A stretch of DNA of 64,000 nt. Source: Lysinibacillus irui (GTDB lineage Bacteria; Bacillota; Bacilli; Bacillales_A; Planococcaceae). Positions 1 to 9,365 of this stretch are shown here, piece after piece (the first letter of the stretch is position 1; every line of letters starts with the position of its first letter). Location of the stretch: positions 1,667,501 to 1,731,500 of the forward strand of contig NZ_CP113527.1 of assembly GCF_028877475.1 (NCBI RefSeq). Direction: 5' to 3'. The notes below the pieces were generated by a model. That model saw only the letters and a list, made by a program, of their open reading frames with translations. It was not told the origin of the DNA and did no database searches. A program made the translations under genes and the position numbers.

Positions 1-1
1 A

Positions 2-730
2 AACCTTTCCGATATTATGAGGGCGGCGAATAATCATACACTTTTACTGTTCGATGAAATTGGCAGTGGTACAGAGCCAAATGAAGGAGCAGCGTTAGCA
101 ATAGCTATTTTAGAAGAGTTTTATCAGATGGGCTGTATGACCGTTGCAACAACACATTATGGCGAAATTAAACGATTTTCAGAAATGCACCCTGATTTTA
201 TGAATGCAGCGATGCGCTTTAATAGTGAAACACTAGAGCCTTTGTATCAATTAATGATTGGCACATCAGGAGAAAGTAATGCCCTTTGGATTTCTAAAAA
301 AATGAATGTCCGTGAAACAGTTTTACAAAGAGCAAAGGATTATATGAATAACAAGGATTATCAGCTAACACTTGTTCAAGACAGTAAAATCCGTAAGCCA
401 AAGATAGAGAAAGCGAAAGCGACAACAGTATATGCCTATGCAAAAGGGGACCGCGTGAAATTACTGGATTATGATGATATAGGGCTCGTATACGAAGAAA
501 TGGATCCTTACAATAATGTCAGCGTCTTCTATAAGGGGCAAATACTAGAGGTAAATGTTAAGCGACTTGCCTTAGAACTACCTGCAACAGAATTATACCC
601 CGAGGGATATGATTTAGAGACATTATTTGTTGATTATCAAGCACGTAAGCTTCAGCACGATATCGAGCGAGGGTCCAAAAAAGCATTACGTAAAATACAA
701 AAGGATATTAGAAAAGATAAATTGAACTAA
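2..730 (+). CDS. MutS2-like DNA-binding ATPase, C-terminal part (cut by window edge)
   Basis: Reading continues to the left edge of the window, so the N-terminus is missing. The visible part opens in the MutS-family ATPase: the Walker B stretch LLLFDEIGSGTEP is followed by the ATTHYGE switch. The rest matches a MutS2-type tail: a helical segment, then a small beta-rich KOW-like region (GDRVKLLDYDDIGLVYE). The protein ends after a basic helix with no Smr nuclease domain, which full MutS2 proteins carry at the C-terminus. It is therefore a short MutS2 paralogue, probably binding branched or mismatched DNA. The exact role is unknown. Confidence 0.8.
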   Translation, partial: NLSDIMRAANNHTLLLFDEIGSGTEPNEGAALAIAILEEFYQMGCMTVATTHYGEIKRFSEMHPDFMNAAMRFNSETLEPLYQLMIGTSGESNALWISKKMNVRETVLQRAKDYMNNKDYQLTLVQDSKIRKPKIEKAKATTVYAYAKGDRVKLLDYDDIGLVYEEMDPYNNVSVFYKGQILEVNVKRLALELPATELYPEGYDLETLFVDYQARKLQHDIERGSKKALRKIQKDIRKDKLN

Positions 731-744
731 GAACTTAGTTGAGA

Positions 745-809
745 GACTGGGGCATAAGTGAACTTTCCAATTAGAAAAATGAGAGTCAACGTTATGTCCC
801 AGTTTTTTT
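745..809 (+). terminator. Rho-independent terminator after the MutS2-like gene
   Basis: ACTGGGGCATAA pairs with TTATGTCCCAGT across a loop of about 35 nt and is followed by a run of T. Confidence 0.8.
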
Positions 810-830
810 AGAATGGGGAGGACAAATAGG

Positions 831-1571
831 TTGAAAAAGGAATTTGGTATGTTGGTATTGTCTAGTATTTTATTGCTTGTGGGTTGTAGTGTTCATCAAG
901 AAAGTTCTCAGAAGGATGAGAACTCTTCAACCGAACAATTATCAATGCAGCCGAAACAAGAGGCGAAGGAAAGTATTATTTGGTTTTCAGAGAACAATGA
1001 AGTACAGCTCACACCAAAAACAAAAGTTTCAGATGGTTTCAGTGGTGTAACTGTTGCAGTAAATAATATGGAGAAAGAGTTTAATTGGCGTTTTACGACC
1101 ATTACAGAGCCTCAAGTTTATTATACGGATATTACAGGGGACGGGAAAAAAGAAGCAGTAGTAATTATAAATACAGGAAGAGGGACTGGTTTAACGATTG
1201 ATGAAGTACATGTGCTGAATAGTGAGAACCTCTCCGAAATAAACGTACAGCCTTTTGAAGAAATTATTTCGGATCACTTCGAATCGAAAATTACTAAAAA
1301 AGGAGAGAATCTAAATATTCAAGTAGTAGTGCAAGGTACTGAACAGCATGTGAATGTTGTCGCTCTAGATCCACACGTAGAGCAAGAGCATCTTAATTTT
1401 GGAGGGGTCGTTTATTATAAATTAGACAATCAAAAATTAACTGTAGTGCTAGGTGCTAGTGTTGGAGTATCTCCGCAATATGTAGGTGATGTCTATATTA
1501 CATATCAATTTGATGAGGCTAAAAATGAATTCCTGGCACATCAAATGAAATTTGTTCCTCTAAACAGCTAA
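831..1571 (+). CDS. Putative lipoprotein of unknown function
   Basis: The best start is TTG at 831, nine bases after GGGAGG at 816-821; upstream in-frame codons have no ribosome site. The N-terminus is a lipoprotein signal: KKEF, a hydrophobic stretch, then the lipobox LLLVGC. A Ser/Glu/Gln-rich linker follows, then a mature domain of about 200 residues with a YYTDITGDGKKEAVVIINTGRGTG segment. That resembles the D-x-[DN]-G-D-x-x-E/D calcium-type loops of FG-GAP/VCBS-like repeats. No family was recognised. It sits alone between a terminator and a convergent regulator gene and probably acts on the outer face of the membrane. Confidence 0.75.
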   Translation: MKKEFGMLVLSSILLLVGCSVHQESSQKDENSSTEQLSMQPKQEAKESIIWFSENNEVQLTPKTKVSDGFSGVTVAVNNMEKEFNWRFTTITEPQVYYTDITGDGKKEAVVIINTGRGTGLTIDEVHVLNSENLSEINVQPFEEIISDHFESKITKKGENLNIQVVVQGTEQHVNVVALDPHVEQEHLNFGGVVYYKLDNQKLTVVLGASVGVSPQYVGDVYITYQFDEAKNEFLAHQMKFVPLNS

Positions 1572-1590
1572 ATAAAATAATTAAAAATGA

Positions 1591-1624
1591 GTTCGATATG
1601 GGGCAGTAGCACCTTGCATCGAAC
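1591..1624 (-). terminator. Terminator-like hairpin after the XRE-TPR regulator
   Basis: GTTCGAT pairs with ATCGAAC. Read on the minus strand, the hairpin is followed by a T-rich tract (CATTTTTAATT). Confidence 0.5.
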
Positions 1625-1634
1625 CCATAATGTT

Positions 1635-2888
1635 TTATTCTACAGAATTAATTTGTGCTTTAATCGAATGATAGACTTCCTCAATTTTTCGTTTGTAAGG
1701 TAAATCCACTAAATTTAATGAATCTGTGTAGGCCATTTTTGCAATGTCGTAGGCTGTTGTTAGCTCCCCAAAATGTGCATAGCACAGGGCTTTATAGGAA
1801 AAACACTCATGTAAGCTTAAAATATCATATGGGTGACTAATATAAATCGGTATGTTTTTATATTGTTCAAATGCAGCCTTCGCTTCGTCATAACGACCAA
1901 GTAAATAGAGGGATTTTCCTTTTTCAGCATAATAAAAATTAGGATCCAGCTTGTCTATATACTCATGCTTCCTAAGCTCATTAAAACGTTCTATTTCAAT
2001 CAGAGCTTGCTCATAATTATGGATGTAACTATTATAATAATGTGCCTTCAATACAAAAATAAAGGCGTCCACCTCAACACGTTCCGCAAATGCCTGATAT
2101 TGCGCTAGCTTCATAAACATATGATCTGTTTGTTCAAAATCATGATCGATCATAGCACAATAGGCACCAATCCTGTACATATTATCAATTTGATAGAACA
2201 GTTGGTTTTTATGGGCATTAGTAATTGACTCTTGAATTAATTTTTTCCCTTCCTCATGCTCACCAATTGCGAGCTGGAATATACTCGTATAATAAGTCAT
2301 TAATAAGGCATCGCGGGAATCGAGCTGATAGTCTTCTTGTTCAATAATTTCCTTTGCCTGTAAGATACGAGCGTAAGCCGATGTATATTGACGCTTTGCT
2401 GCTAAAATTGAAATCTCTAGGACAAATGTTTTGAACCAATGGCTGCGTAAATTAATTTCCTTAAAAATAGTACGAGCTTGCTGAAGCGGGGATTCCCAAG
2501 TTGTTAATCCAGCTTCATACTGAGCGTATGCGTAAATATACAATAACCGTCCAGCTTCGTAGCTAAGTGGAAGATTCTCTACAGATGGCTTAATGAGATT
2601 AACAATTTCTTGATGATGGTCGGCATCACCCCGTTTTACTTCTGCAAATAAAATTTCAACCTGCTCTAAAAGCGGGCGAAGTGAGGATGACGTTACTTCT
2701 TCCAGTAATTCACTAGCTTTCACCCCTAAACGTTCAGCAATATAATCAAGGCTTTCCATGGAAGGCTTGGCCTTATCATTTTCTATTTGGCTTAACATGC
2801 CCTTTGTTAGACGCTCACCGGCTAGTGCCTCTAATGTTAATTTTTGTTCTTTCCTTAATTTACGAATGCGTGTGCCTAAAGAATCCAC
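1635..2888 (-). CDS. XRE-family regulator with TPR-like C-terminal domain
   Basis: Residues 1-65 are a Cro/C1-type helix-turn-helix (TRIRKLRKEQKLTLEALAG, then GMLSQIENDKAKPSMESL). The remaining ~340 residues are alpha-helical hairpins with spaced aromatic and small residues, as in the TPR domains of peptide-sensing PlcR/NprR/Rap-type proteins. No export-peptide gene was seen next to it. It is divergent from an MFS transporter, and three similar palindromes lie between the two genes. It probably represses or activates the transporter and its own gene; the inducer is unknown. Confidence 0.85.
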   Translation of the reverse strand: MDSLGTRIRKLRKEQKLTLEALAGERLTKGMLSQIENDKAKPSMESLDYIAERLGVKASELLEEVTSSSLRPLLEQVEILFAEVKRGDADHHQEIVNLIKPSVENLPLSYEAGRLLYIYAYAQYEAGLTTWESPLQQARTIFKEINLRSHWFKTFVLEISILAAKRQYTSAYARILQAKEIIEQEDYQLDSRDALLMTYYTSIFQLAIGEHEEGKKLIQESITNAHKNQLFYQIDNMYRIGAYCAMIDHDFEQTDHMFMKLAQYQAFAERVEVDAFIFVLKAHYYNSYIHNYEQALIEIERFNELRKHEYIDKLDPNFYYAEKGKSLYLLGRYDEAKAAFEQYKNIPIYISHPYDILSLHECFSYKALCYAHFGELTTAYDIAKMAYTDSLNLVDLPYKRKIEEVYHSIKAQINSVE

Positions 2889-2904
2889 TGCCTCGCCTCC
2901 TTTT

Positions 2905-2994
2905 GTTTAATTATATTAAACTTTTTCTTGCATGAAAAGGGGGAGCTATGATATATTTTGTTTAACATGATTAAACTTTTTAATTTAGTTAAAA
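2905..2994. promoter_or_regulatory. Three palindromic operator-like sites between the XRE regulator and MFS genes
   Basis: Site 1 at 2905-2921 is a perfect inverted repeat, GTTTAAT-TAT-ATTAAAC. Site 2 at 2960-2976 is GTTTAAC-ATG-ATTAAAC (one arm mismatch). Site 3 at 2978-2994 has a weaker TTTAAT-TTA-GTTAAA core. Sites 2 and 3 are 18 bp apart centre to centre and lie just upstream of the transporter's ribosome site. Binding by the adjacent XRE protein is inferred. Confidence 0.65.
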
Positions 2995-3011
2995 AACGGA
3001 GGGGTTTTGAG

Positions 3012-4307
3012 ATGAATGAAGCGGAGAAATTAAAGAAGGCTACCTATCATTTATGGACATTTACAGCGAGTAAAATGATTGCCATGCTAGGGGCACATGT
3101 GATGGCATTTGGTTTTAGCTTATATATATTAGCCATGACAGGGTCGGCCATGAGCTTTGCAACGAATATGATTTGTTCTGTGTTACCTCGTGCTCTTGTG
3201 GCACCTATAGCAGGGTATGTTGCGGATAATTATTCGAAAAAACGAACAATTTTACTGGCGCAGGCAGGGACTATTGTAACCGTTGGGGGGTTACTGTTAT
3301 ATACAGAAACGGTAGGGATGTCAGTTTACGCTATTTACATTGCTACTGTGTTTAACACGATCTGCTCTGCCTTTTCCGGTGTTACATTTTCATCAGCTAT
3401 TGCTACGCTTGTTAATCCAGAGCGCTTACAGCGTGCGATGTCATTTAATCAAATGTCCATGTCCGTGGCTGCCATTGGGGGGCCAGTCATTGGCGGGATG
3501 ATGTACGGATTTTTTAATATCGACGTTTTTTTAATGGTCAATATGGTGGCGTACGCTATTGCCTTTTGTTTAGAGGCAACAATGGATTTTAACCTCTATA
3601 GTACAAGAGGAAAAGATGTGAAGAAGGAAAAGGTTTGGGAAAGTCTTAAAGGTGGGTTCCATTACATCAAGCAGCGTAAAGTCATTAAAACAATTATGTG
3701 GGTAGCATTATGGATTAATTTATTCTTTTCTGCCATATCTGTCGGAGGAACATTCATTATCATTGAATTACTGAAAGTAGAATCTACGCATTTCGGCTTT
3801 ATTCAGGCTTCAGGAGCAGCGGGTATGCTGGGAGCTTCCGTATACTTTGCATCAAGATCAGAGGTTAAAGTGCCATTACGTTTCTCAAAAATAAGCTTAT
3901 TGCTATTGTCAGGGAGTGTAGCTTTAGCCGTCATTCCATTAGTTACAGATTTCTCCTACTTAGCAGTCGTTATCTTTTATCTAATCATTTACTTTATTTT
4001 TGCTATATTCGAGATGGGCATTAATATGCCAATAGGGGTGTATATGCAAAAAATCATCTCTGAGGAATACCGTGGACGCGTCTTAGGCTTATTAGAGACC
4101 ATGGCAATGTCCATGATGCCAATAGGTATGGTTATTTACGGTATATTATATGATACTGTACCAGCAACAATTATTTTACCTGTTACAAGCGTCATTATAA
4201 TTTCAATTTCACTTGTAATGTTGCGACCATCCATCTTAAGAGAAGCACATCCAGAGTATTATGATCAAAAAGCTATAGCAGAAAGTATTCCTAATTCAAC
4301 AACATAA
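3012..4307 (+). CDS. MFS transporter
   Basis: The start is ATG at 3012, behind GGAGGGG at 2998-3004; the possible ATG further upstream lies inside an operator palindrome and has no ribosome site. The protein (431 residues) has about 12 hydrophobic segments. The loop PIAGYVADNYSKKRTIL matches the G-x-x-x-D-x-x-x-x-R/K motif between helices 2 and 3 of the major facilitator superfamily. It resembles the MFS_3-type exporters common in Bacillaceae and probably exports a drug or metabolite. Its divergence from an XRE-TPR regulator with shared operators suggests inducible control. Confidence 0.85.
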   Translation: MNEAEKLKKATYHLWTFTASKMIAMLGAHVMAFGFSLYILAMTGSAMSFATNMICSVLPRALVAPIAGYVADNYSKKRTILLAQAGTIVTVGGLLLYTETVGMSVYAIYIATVFNTICSAFSGVTFSSAIATLVNPERLQRAMSFNQMSMSVAAIGGPVIGGMMYGFFNIDVFLMVNMVAYAIAFCLEATMDFNLYSTRGKDVKKEKVWESLKGGFHYIKQRKVIKTIMWVALWINLFFSAISVGGTFIIIELLKVESTHFGFIQASGAAGMLGASVYFASRSEVKVPLRFSKISLLLLSGSVALAVIPLVTDFSYLAVVIFYLIIYFIFAIFEMGINMPIGVYMQKIISEEYRGRVLGLLETMAMSMMPIGMVIYGILYDTVPATIILPVTSVIIISISLVMLRPSILREAHPEYYDQKAIAESIPNSTT

Positions 4308-4310
4308 CCA

Positions 4311-4339
4311 AAAGGCATGCATAAACTTTGCATGCCTTT
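4311..4339. terminator. Bidirectional terminator between the MFS gene and lutC
   Basis: AAAGGCATGC and GCATGCCTTT form a perfect stem around a 9-nt loop, between two convergent genes. Confidence 0.85.
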
Positions 4340-4344
4340 GTTAA

Positions 4345-5061
4345 TTATTGATCCTCAATAACAATATACGTTGCTTGAATGGGGCCATGTACCCCAACGA
4401 TTAAAATCATTTCGATATCTGCTGAGTTACTTGGACCCGTTATAAAGTTGATGCAGGAGGCAATTTTTTCACCACGACGGATTTTTTCACTAATCCAACG
4501 TGCTGCCTGTGTCATACGAGGAACAATCGTACTTTTCGGAATTAAAATAATCGATTTTTCTGGTAAAAAACTAACACTACGTCCCTTATCCTTGCTACTA
4601 AAAAGTACAGCAGTCCCCGATTCTGCCAAGGTCATTTCACTGATTGTAATACCAATATTCGCTTTTTCAGCTTGTCGGATGTTTTCCTCCTGGTGCTGTG
4701 CATTCCATTCATAATGCTGAATATTAGCTTGTGGCCATTGTTCGGTCATTAATTGTGATAGTCCATACTTTTGGAATCGTTTATCATGCCATGTAATGAT
4801 GGACTGACCCCCATAATGGTCAACAACGGATTGTAAATCTTCAGATAGCTTTGCGGTAGTGGAAATGACAATATCAGTATGAATATTAGCACACTGCTTT
4901 ATTAATACCTCTACTAATTCGTCCTTTGTGGCATCTTTGAGAATGCGGTCTTGTGGCTGATATTGCCACGTTGGGCGTGAAAGTTCTATTTTTGGTGAAC
5001 GTCCAAGCTGCTTTGCGATGTTGGCTAAGAAGGATTCTCGATTGTGAATGGTACCTGTCAC
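4345..5061 (-). CDS. lutC: Lactate utilisation protein LutC
   Basis: LutC belongs to the LUD-domain family and is a subunit of the LutABC complex that oxidises L-lactate to pyruvate. The start is GTG at 5061, behind GGAGG, giving [20 protein letters not shown], very like the known LutC N-terminus. The GTG overlaps the lutB stop by 4 nt. The LUD motif [17 protein letters not shown] is visible and the C-terminus has the usual GPSNSADIE and HGP segments. Length is 238 residues, normal for the family. Third gene of lutA-lutB-lutC. Confidence 0.95.
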   Translation of the reverse strand: MTGTIHNRESFLANIAKQLGRSPKIELSRPTWQYQPQDRILKDATKDELVEVLIKQCANIHTDIVISTTAKLSEDLQSVVDHYGGQSIITWHDKRFQKYGLSQLMTEQWPQANIQHYEWNAQHQEENIRQAEKANIGITISEMTLAESGTAVLFSSKDKGRSVSFLPEKSIILIPKSTIVPRMTQAARWISEKIRRGEKIASCINFITGPSNSADIEMILIVGVHGPIQATYIVIEDQ

Positions 5062-6488
5062 TGGTGTTCGCCTCCTTTTGAACGGTTTTTCAACCAATCT
5101 CTAAAGCTATCTTTTGTTGGTGCAGGAAAATCCCTCGCTTCAGTCCATGCTTTTAATGGACCTGGTCCTTTCGAAATGGTGTTGTCTTTCGTAAACGGGG
5201 ACATTGCTGGTGCCGCCATTTTGGTTGCCATCTTATATAAAGTAGGGGAGGAAGCACCTAAGCCAAATGCCTTCATTAATAGCTTTTCAGAAACAGGTGC
5301 TTTGCCTTCATTTTCAACGATGACTTGGCGATGGCGATGAATCAGCTGATGTAAAGGGATTTTGACAGGACATGCGTCTGTGCAAGCCCCACACAATGTA
5401 GAAGCATATGGCAATTCTTTATAATCATCATAGCCTCCTAAAAGTGGTGAAAGGACAACGCCAACAGGCCCGGAGTAGATGGAACCATACGTATGGCCAC
5501 CAACATGACGGTACACAGGGCAAGCATTTACACAAGCAGCACAGCGGATACATTGTAAAATGGGCTGGAATTCACTACCTAAAATAGCCGAGCGTCCATT
5601 ATCTACAATAACTAGGTGAAATTCCTCTGGTCCATCCGTATCACCCTCTTCTTTGATTCCGGTTAATGTCGTAATATAGCTAGTTAGCTTTTGACCCACC
5701 GCACTCCTTGTTAATAGGCTCACAAGAACCTCCATTTCTTCAAAGGTAGGGACAATTCTTTCCATTCCCATAACCGTAATTTGCGTTTTCGGTAAAGCCG
5801 TGACTAAATCAGCATTACCTTCATTTGTGACAAGCGTAATGGAGCCACTTTCTGCAATGGCAAAGTTACAGCCTGTTATCCCAATATCTGCGGTTAAATA
5901 GTCATTTCGTAATTTTTGTCGCACATAGAGAGCAAGCTCCTCTGGCTTTTCTGTTTGCGTGTAGCCTTGTTTTTCCTTAAAAATATCTCGAATCTGCTCT
6001 TTGTTTTTATGTAGGGCAGGCGCCACAATATGGGAGGGAGGCTCATGATCCGCGACCTGCAAAATGTATTCGCCAAGGTCTGTCTCAATCACTTCACAGC
6101 CAAGTTTCTCTAAAGCTGCATTTAGGTTAATTTCTTCTGTCACCATCGATTTCGACTTGACAATTTTCGAAGCATCCTTCTTTTTGGCAATGCCTTGAAT
6201 GTAATCGGTTGCTTCTTTTGCCGTATGAGCAAAAAACACATGTCCGCCTCTTTTGGCAACATTGTCACTTAATTGATATAAGTAATAATCAAGGTTAGCT
6301 AAAACATGCTTGCGAATTTCCTCTCCATGCGAGCGCCATTCTTCCCAATGACCGAGCTCGTCAGCTTGTTGTAAGCGGCGAGTTTGAAAGCGTTCTTGCG
6401 CACTTGAGACAGCCCCACGCATAAAGTGATTGTTAAGTTCTTTTGTTACACGCTGATGGAATGGCTCATTACTTGTCTTCATTGCCAT
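5058..6488 (-). CDS. lutB: Lactate utilisation iron-sulfur protein LutB
   Basis: LutB is the electron-transfer subunit of the LutABC L-lactate oxidising complex. The N-terminal two thirds form a LUD domain with [14 protein letters not shown] near residue 205. The C-terminal part carries two 4Fe-4S ferredoxin motifs: C313, C316, C319, C323 ([11 protein letters not shown]) and C366, C369, C373 (CGACTDAC). Length is 476 residues, as expected. It follows lutA by 16 nt and overlaps lutC by 4 nt. Confidence 0.96.
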   Translation of the reverse strand: MAMKTSNEPFHQRVTKELNNHFMRGAVSSAQERFQTRRLQQADELGHWEEWRSHGEEIRKHVLANLDYYLYQLSDNVAKRGGHVFFAHTAKEATDYIQGIAKKKDASKIVKSKSMVTEEINLNAALEKLGCEVIETDLGEYILQVADHEPPSHIVAPALHKNKEQIRDIFKEKQGYTQTEKPEELALYVRQKLRNDYLTADIGITGCNFAIAESGSITLVTNEGNADLVTALPKTQITVMGMERIVPTFEEMEVLVSLLTRSAVGQKLTSYITTLTGIKEEGDTDGPEEFHLVIVDNGRSAILGSEFQPILQCIRCAACVNACPVYRHVGGHTYGSIYSGPVGVVLSPLLGGYDDYKELPYASTLCGACTDACPVKIPLHQLIHRHRQVIVENEGKAPVSEKLLMKAFGLGASSPTLYKMATKMAAPAMSPFTKDNTISKGPGPLKAWTEARDFPAPTKDSFRDWLKNRSKGGEHQ

Positions 6489-6504
6489 GATTTATTTCCC
6501 CCTT

Positions 6505-7221
6505 TTATCGGCAGTTTAAAACTTCAGCAATATGCATCACTTGAATTGGTTTCCCTTGGCGCTGAATGCGACCACCGATATTCATTAAACAGCCGGCATC
6601 GGCCCCAATTAAAATGTCAGCGCCTGTTTCTTCCACATTTTGTACTTTTTCATTGACCATTTCTCCAGAGATATTGCCCATTTTGACTGAGAAAGTGCCG
6701 CCAAATCCACAGCACCGATCTTTACCTGGGAGATCCGTGTAGTGTAGTCCTTTGACATGGCTTAATAATTTTAACGGAGCATCCGTTACACCGAGCAGAC
6801 GAGTCATATGGCAGGATGTATGGTATGTAGCTTTGCCTTCGAAATGAGCACCAACATCTTCTATTTTTAAGACATGGACAATAAATTCAGTAAATTCATA
6901 TGTTTTATCCGCTAAAGCCTGTGCTTTTAATGCCCATTGTGGATCGTCCTTCAATATTTCAGGATATTCTTTCAGCATATAAGCACAGGAACCAGAAGGG
7001 GAGACCACATATTCAGCTTCCTCAAAAGCAGTGATCATTTTTTTTATGGCACTTTTGGATTCTTTCACATAACCGCTATTGTACGCAGGCTGCCCACAAC
7101 AAATTTGATTTTCAGGAAAGTCTATTTCACAGCCGAGTCTTTCCAGCACTTCAACAACTGCCTTTCCGACATTTCCTTGAAACATATCTACTAGGCAAGT
7201 GGCAAATAGTGATACTCTCAT
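6505..7221 (-). CDS. lutA: Lactate utilisation protein LutA (CCG-domain)
   Basis: LutA is a cysteine-rich subunit of the LutABC L-lactate oxidation complex, related to GlcF/HdrB heterodisulfide-type proteins. Two CCG motifs are present ([12 protein letters not shown] and RCCGFGG). The start ATG at 7221 gives [15 protein letters not shown], eight bases after AAAGGAG; an ATG two codons upstream is too close to that site. Length is 238 residues, the same as in B. subtilis. First gene of the operon, with a LutR-type palindrome 28 bp upstream of its start. Confidence 0.96.
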   Translation of the reverse strand: MRVSLFATCLVDMFQGNVGKAVVEVLERLGCEIDFPENQICCGQPAYNSGYVKESKSAIKKMITAFEEAEYVVSPSGSCAYMLKEYPEILKDDPQWALKAQALADKTYEFTEFIVHVLKIEDVGAHFEGKATYHTSCHMTRLLGVTDAPLKLLSHVKGLHYTDLPGKDRCCGFGGTFSVKMGNISGEMVNEKVQNVEETGADILIGADAGCLMNIGGRIQRQGKPIQVMHIAEVLNCR

Positions 7222-7248
7222 TTTCATCGCTCCTTTTCTAAACAACTG

Positions 7249-7261
7249 GTCATCTGATGAC
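7249..7261. promoter_or_regulatory. LutR operator upstream of lutA
   Basis: GTCATC-T-GATGAC is a perfect 13-bp palindrome just upstream of the lutA ribosome site. A near copy lies at 8251-8263. GntR/FadR-type regulators bind short palindromes of this kind; assignment to the adjacent lutR is inferred. Confidence 0.75.
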
Positions 7262-7332
7262 TTTTGATGGTTATATCATACAACAATTTGTTAAAAGAAT
7301 AAAAGTGTTTTCAGAGAATTTTCTGAAAAAAT

Positions 7333-7363
7333 AAAACTACCTAGTGAAGAGGTAGGTAGTTTT
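7333..7363 (-). terminator. Terminator of lutR
   Basis: AAAACTACCTA pairs with TAGGTAGTTTT. On the minus strand the hairpin overlaps the lutR stop and is followed by ATTTTTTC. Confidence 0.8.
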
Positions 7364-8093
7364 ACTCGGAGTTGGATTCCGTTAATTCGAAATACTGTAG
7401 GAGCACCTTTTCAACATTGCTTAAATGAGAAGCCATCGCATGTTTGGCCAACTCCTCATTTTGCTGTTTAATCGCGAGGAAAATTTGCATATGTTCATCA
7501 TATAATTGTTCGCTCGTTGTTTTTTTGGAATACAACCAAATTCGGCGAGTTTCTTTCATTGTTTCAATCATAAGGCCAGAAATTTGATCTAGGATGGTAA
7601 CGAGTAGGGGGTTTTGAGAGGCAGTAGAAATGGCCGCATGAAATTGATAATCTACTTTTTCACCAAGCTCGCCATCACCGTTGGCTTGCTTCATATCCTC
7701 TAAAATTTGTAGCATGGCTTGTATATCCTGTTCCGTACGATGGATAGCTGCACTTGCTGCTGCTCCTACCTCAATAATCTTGCGCACCTCTAATAAATGA
7801 GCAATATCCTGTCTATTCGTTAACATCGCAGTGGACAATGGAAAATCAAGTTGATTGGATGACACACTTTTAACAAATGTCCCAGAGCCTTGTTTAATCT
7901 CAATCAATCCCATCGCTTTTAAAGCGGAGAGCGCCTCACGTACAGCAGATCGGCTAACTTGTAATTGTTCTGCGAGCTGTTCAACAGAGTCAAGACGATC
8001 ACCTGGTTTTAGGACACCAGCTCTTATTTTTTCATGTAGAATTTCGGACACTTCTTCATAAATTTTTTTAGGTTTAATTTTTCTTAGTTCCAA
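7362..8093 (-). CDS. lutR: GntR/FadR-family regulator of lactate use, LutR
   Basis: The N-terminal winged helix (residues ~1-75) contains KIYEEVSEILHEKIRAG and LQVSRSAVREALSALKAMGLIEIKQGSGTFV. An all-helical FCD ligand domain (HLLEVRKIIE, then DYQFHAAI) follows. The likely start is TTG at 8093, seven bases after GAGGTG, giving ELRKIKPKKIYEEV and 243 residues, as in LutR; in-frame ATG codons upstream lack a ribosome site. It lies just upstream of lutABC on the same strand but has its own terminator. It is expected to repress lutABC until lactate is present. Confidence 0.9.
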   Translation of the reverse strand: MELRKIKPKKIYEEVSEILHEKIRAGVLKPGDRLDSVEQLAEQLQVSRSAVREALSALKAMGLIEIKQGSGTFVKSVSSNQLDFPLSTAMLTNRQDIAHLLEVRKIIEVGAAASAAIHRTEQDIQAMLQILEDMKQANGDGELGEKVDYQFHAAISTASQNPLLVTILDQISGLMIETMKETRRIWLYSKKTTSEQLYDEHMQIFLAIKQQNEELAKHAMASHLSNVEKVLLQYFELTESNSE

Positions 8094-8250
8094 GGAGCTA
8101 CACCTCATTTTCTCGATCAAATGCTCATTTGTTATCATCATTATACATGAAAATAAGTCATTTACTCACGGATTCAAATAAACATCTTATGTAAAGAGAG
8201 ATTTTGTCGAAATGTAAAGGGGGATAATAATAGTATCAACTTATAATAAG

Positions 8251-8263
8251 GTCATCAGATGAT
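8251..8263. promoter_or_regulatory. Second LutR-type operator, no lactate gene downstream
   Basis: GTCATC-A-GATGAT differs from the lutA-proximal palindrome by the centre base and one arm base. It lies divergently upstream of lutR, where related genomes commonly have a lactate permease gene, but none follows here. Confidence 0.55.
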
Positions 8264-8309
8264 TCGGTTTCCTGATATCCTTGTCTTTGTAAATGATTTC
8301 TTACAATAG

Positions 8310-8456
8310 CATTTGGTCAGTAGTGTCTATCGAATACAGAAGCCTATTTCAACAGTAACGCCAACTAATCGACAATGTCAAGACTGTGGGAATAAGTGGA
8401 GTGATTGCTGCTACGAAAGGGTAGAATATTGGCGCAATTTGTTGACAGAACAATAA
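8310..8456 (+). other. Possible gene remnant (Cys-rich, no start codon)
   Basis: The interval from lutR to ccdA (8094-8602) holds no intact gene. An open stretch of 48 codons at 8310-8456 reads NRQCQDCGNKWSDCCYERVEYW and ends in TAA. It resembles a zinc-ribbon-like C-terminus but has no start codon or ribosome site and is closed upstream by TAG at 8307. It could be the tail of a lost gene, or chance. A 9-bp inverted repeat, GCAAAAGTA/TACTTTTGC, lies further downstream. Confidence 0.3.
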
Positions 8457-8602
8457 CGGGAGAGCATAATGCAAAAGTAGCGAAGTGGCACTTCTCAAAA
8501 ATCTCATACTTTTGCCATGAAACGTTCACAAACTGGAAGGGCGCATTTTATTCTGTTTTTTGGTACGATGGATGCAGTAACTGTAAGGAGCGATTATAAA
8601 AT

Positions 8603-9313
8603 ATGGGATCTGATATTAACGTATTTTTAGCTTTTGGTGCAGGGTTTTTAAGTTTTATTTCACCATGTACTCTCCCACTGTATCCAGCATTTTTATCGTA
8701 CATAACGGGTATGACATTAGATGAGCTAAAATCGGAAAAAGGTATGCTACAAAAACGTGCCATTTTCCACACATTATTCTTTTTACTAGGTTTTTCAATT
8801 ATCTTTATTATTATTGGGCTAAGTGCTTCATTAGCGGCAGAATTTTTCCTAAATTATCAAACATTATTACGACAGGTTGGGGCTATTTTAATCGTAGTAT
8901 TTGGTTTAATGATTGTAGGATTATTGCAAATAGACTTCTTAATGAAGGATCGTAAGTTTCAATTTAAAAATAGACCATCTGGCTATTTGGGGTCCGTCTT
9001 AATAGGGATTGCCTTTGCGGCAGGTTGGACACCCTGTACTGGACCCATCCTAGCGTCCATTATCATGTTAGCTGGTACAAACCCAGGTGCGGGCTTCAGC
9101 TATATGTTCGCGTATTATTTAGGATTTGCGATTCCATTCTTCGTGCTTTCGTTCTTCATTTCACGTATGACATGGATTCGTACTCATAGCCAAAAAATTG
9201 TGAAAATCGGCGGTTATGTAATGATTGCCGTTGGGATCTTATTATTCTTTGATGGATTAACGTATATTACACGCCTTTTACAGCCAATTTTCGGTGGATT
9301 TACAGGCTTTTAA
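8603..9313 (+). CDS. ccdA: Cytochrome c biogenesis protein CcdA
   Basis: CcdA carries reducing equivalents across the membrane to keep apocytochrome c haem-binding cysteines reduced, and also serves spore-cortex thiol proteins. The 236-residue protein has six hydrophobic segments and the two cysteine motifs of the DsbD/CcdA family: FISPCTLPLYPAF near residue 20 and AAGWTPCTGPI near residue 140. GGAGCG precedes the ATG. It is followed by a CheY-like gene and ccdC, in the same order as B. subtilis. Confidence 0.95.
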   Translation: MGSDINVFLAFGAGFLSFISPCTLPLYPAFLSYITGMTLDELKSEKGMLQKRAIFHTLFFLLGFSIIFIIIGLSASLAAEFFLNYQTLLRQVGAILIVVFGLMIVGLLQIDFLMKDRKFQFKNRPSGYLGSVLIGIAFAAGWTPCTGPILASIIMLAGTNPGAGFSYMFAYYLGFAIPFFVLSFFISRMTWIRTHSQKIVKIGGYVMIAVGILLFFDGLTYITRLLQPIFGGFTGF

Positions 9314-9365
9314 TTTGTTAAACTAAAGAAGCATACCGAACTTTAACGTAGAGGGAGATGAACAT

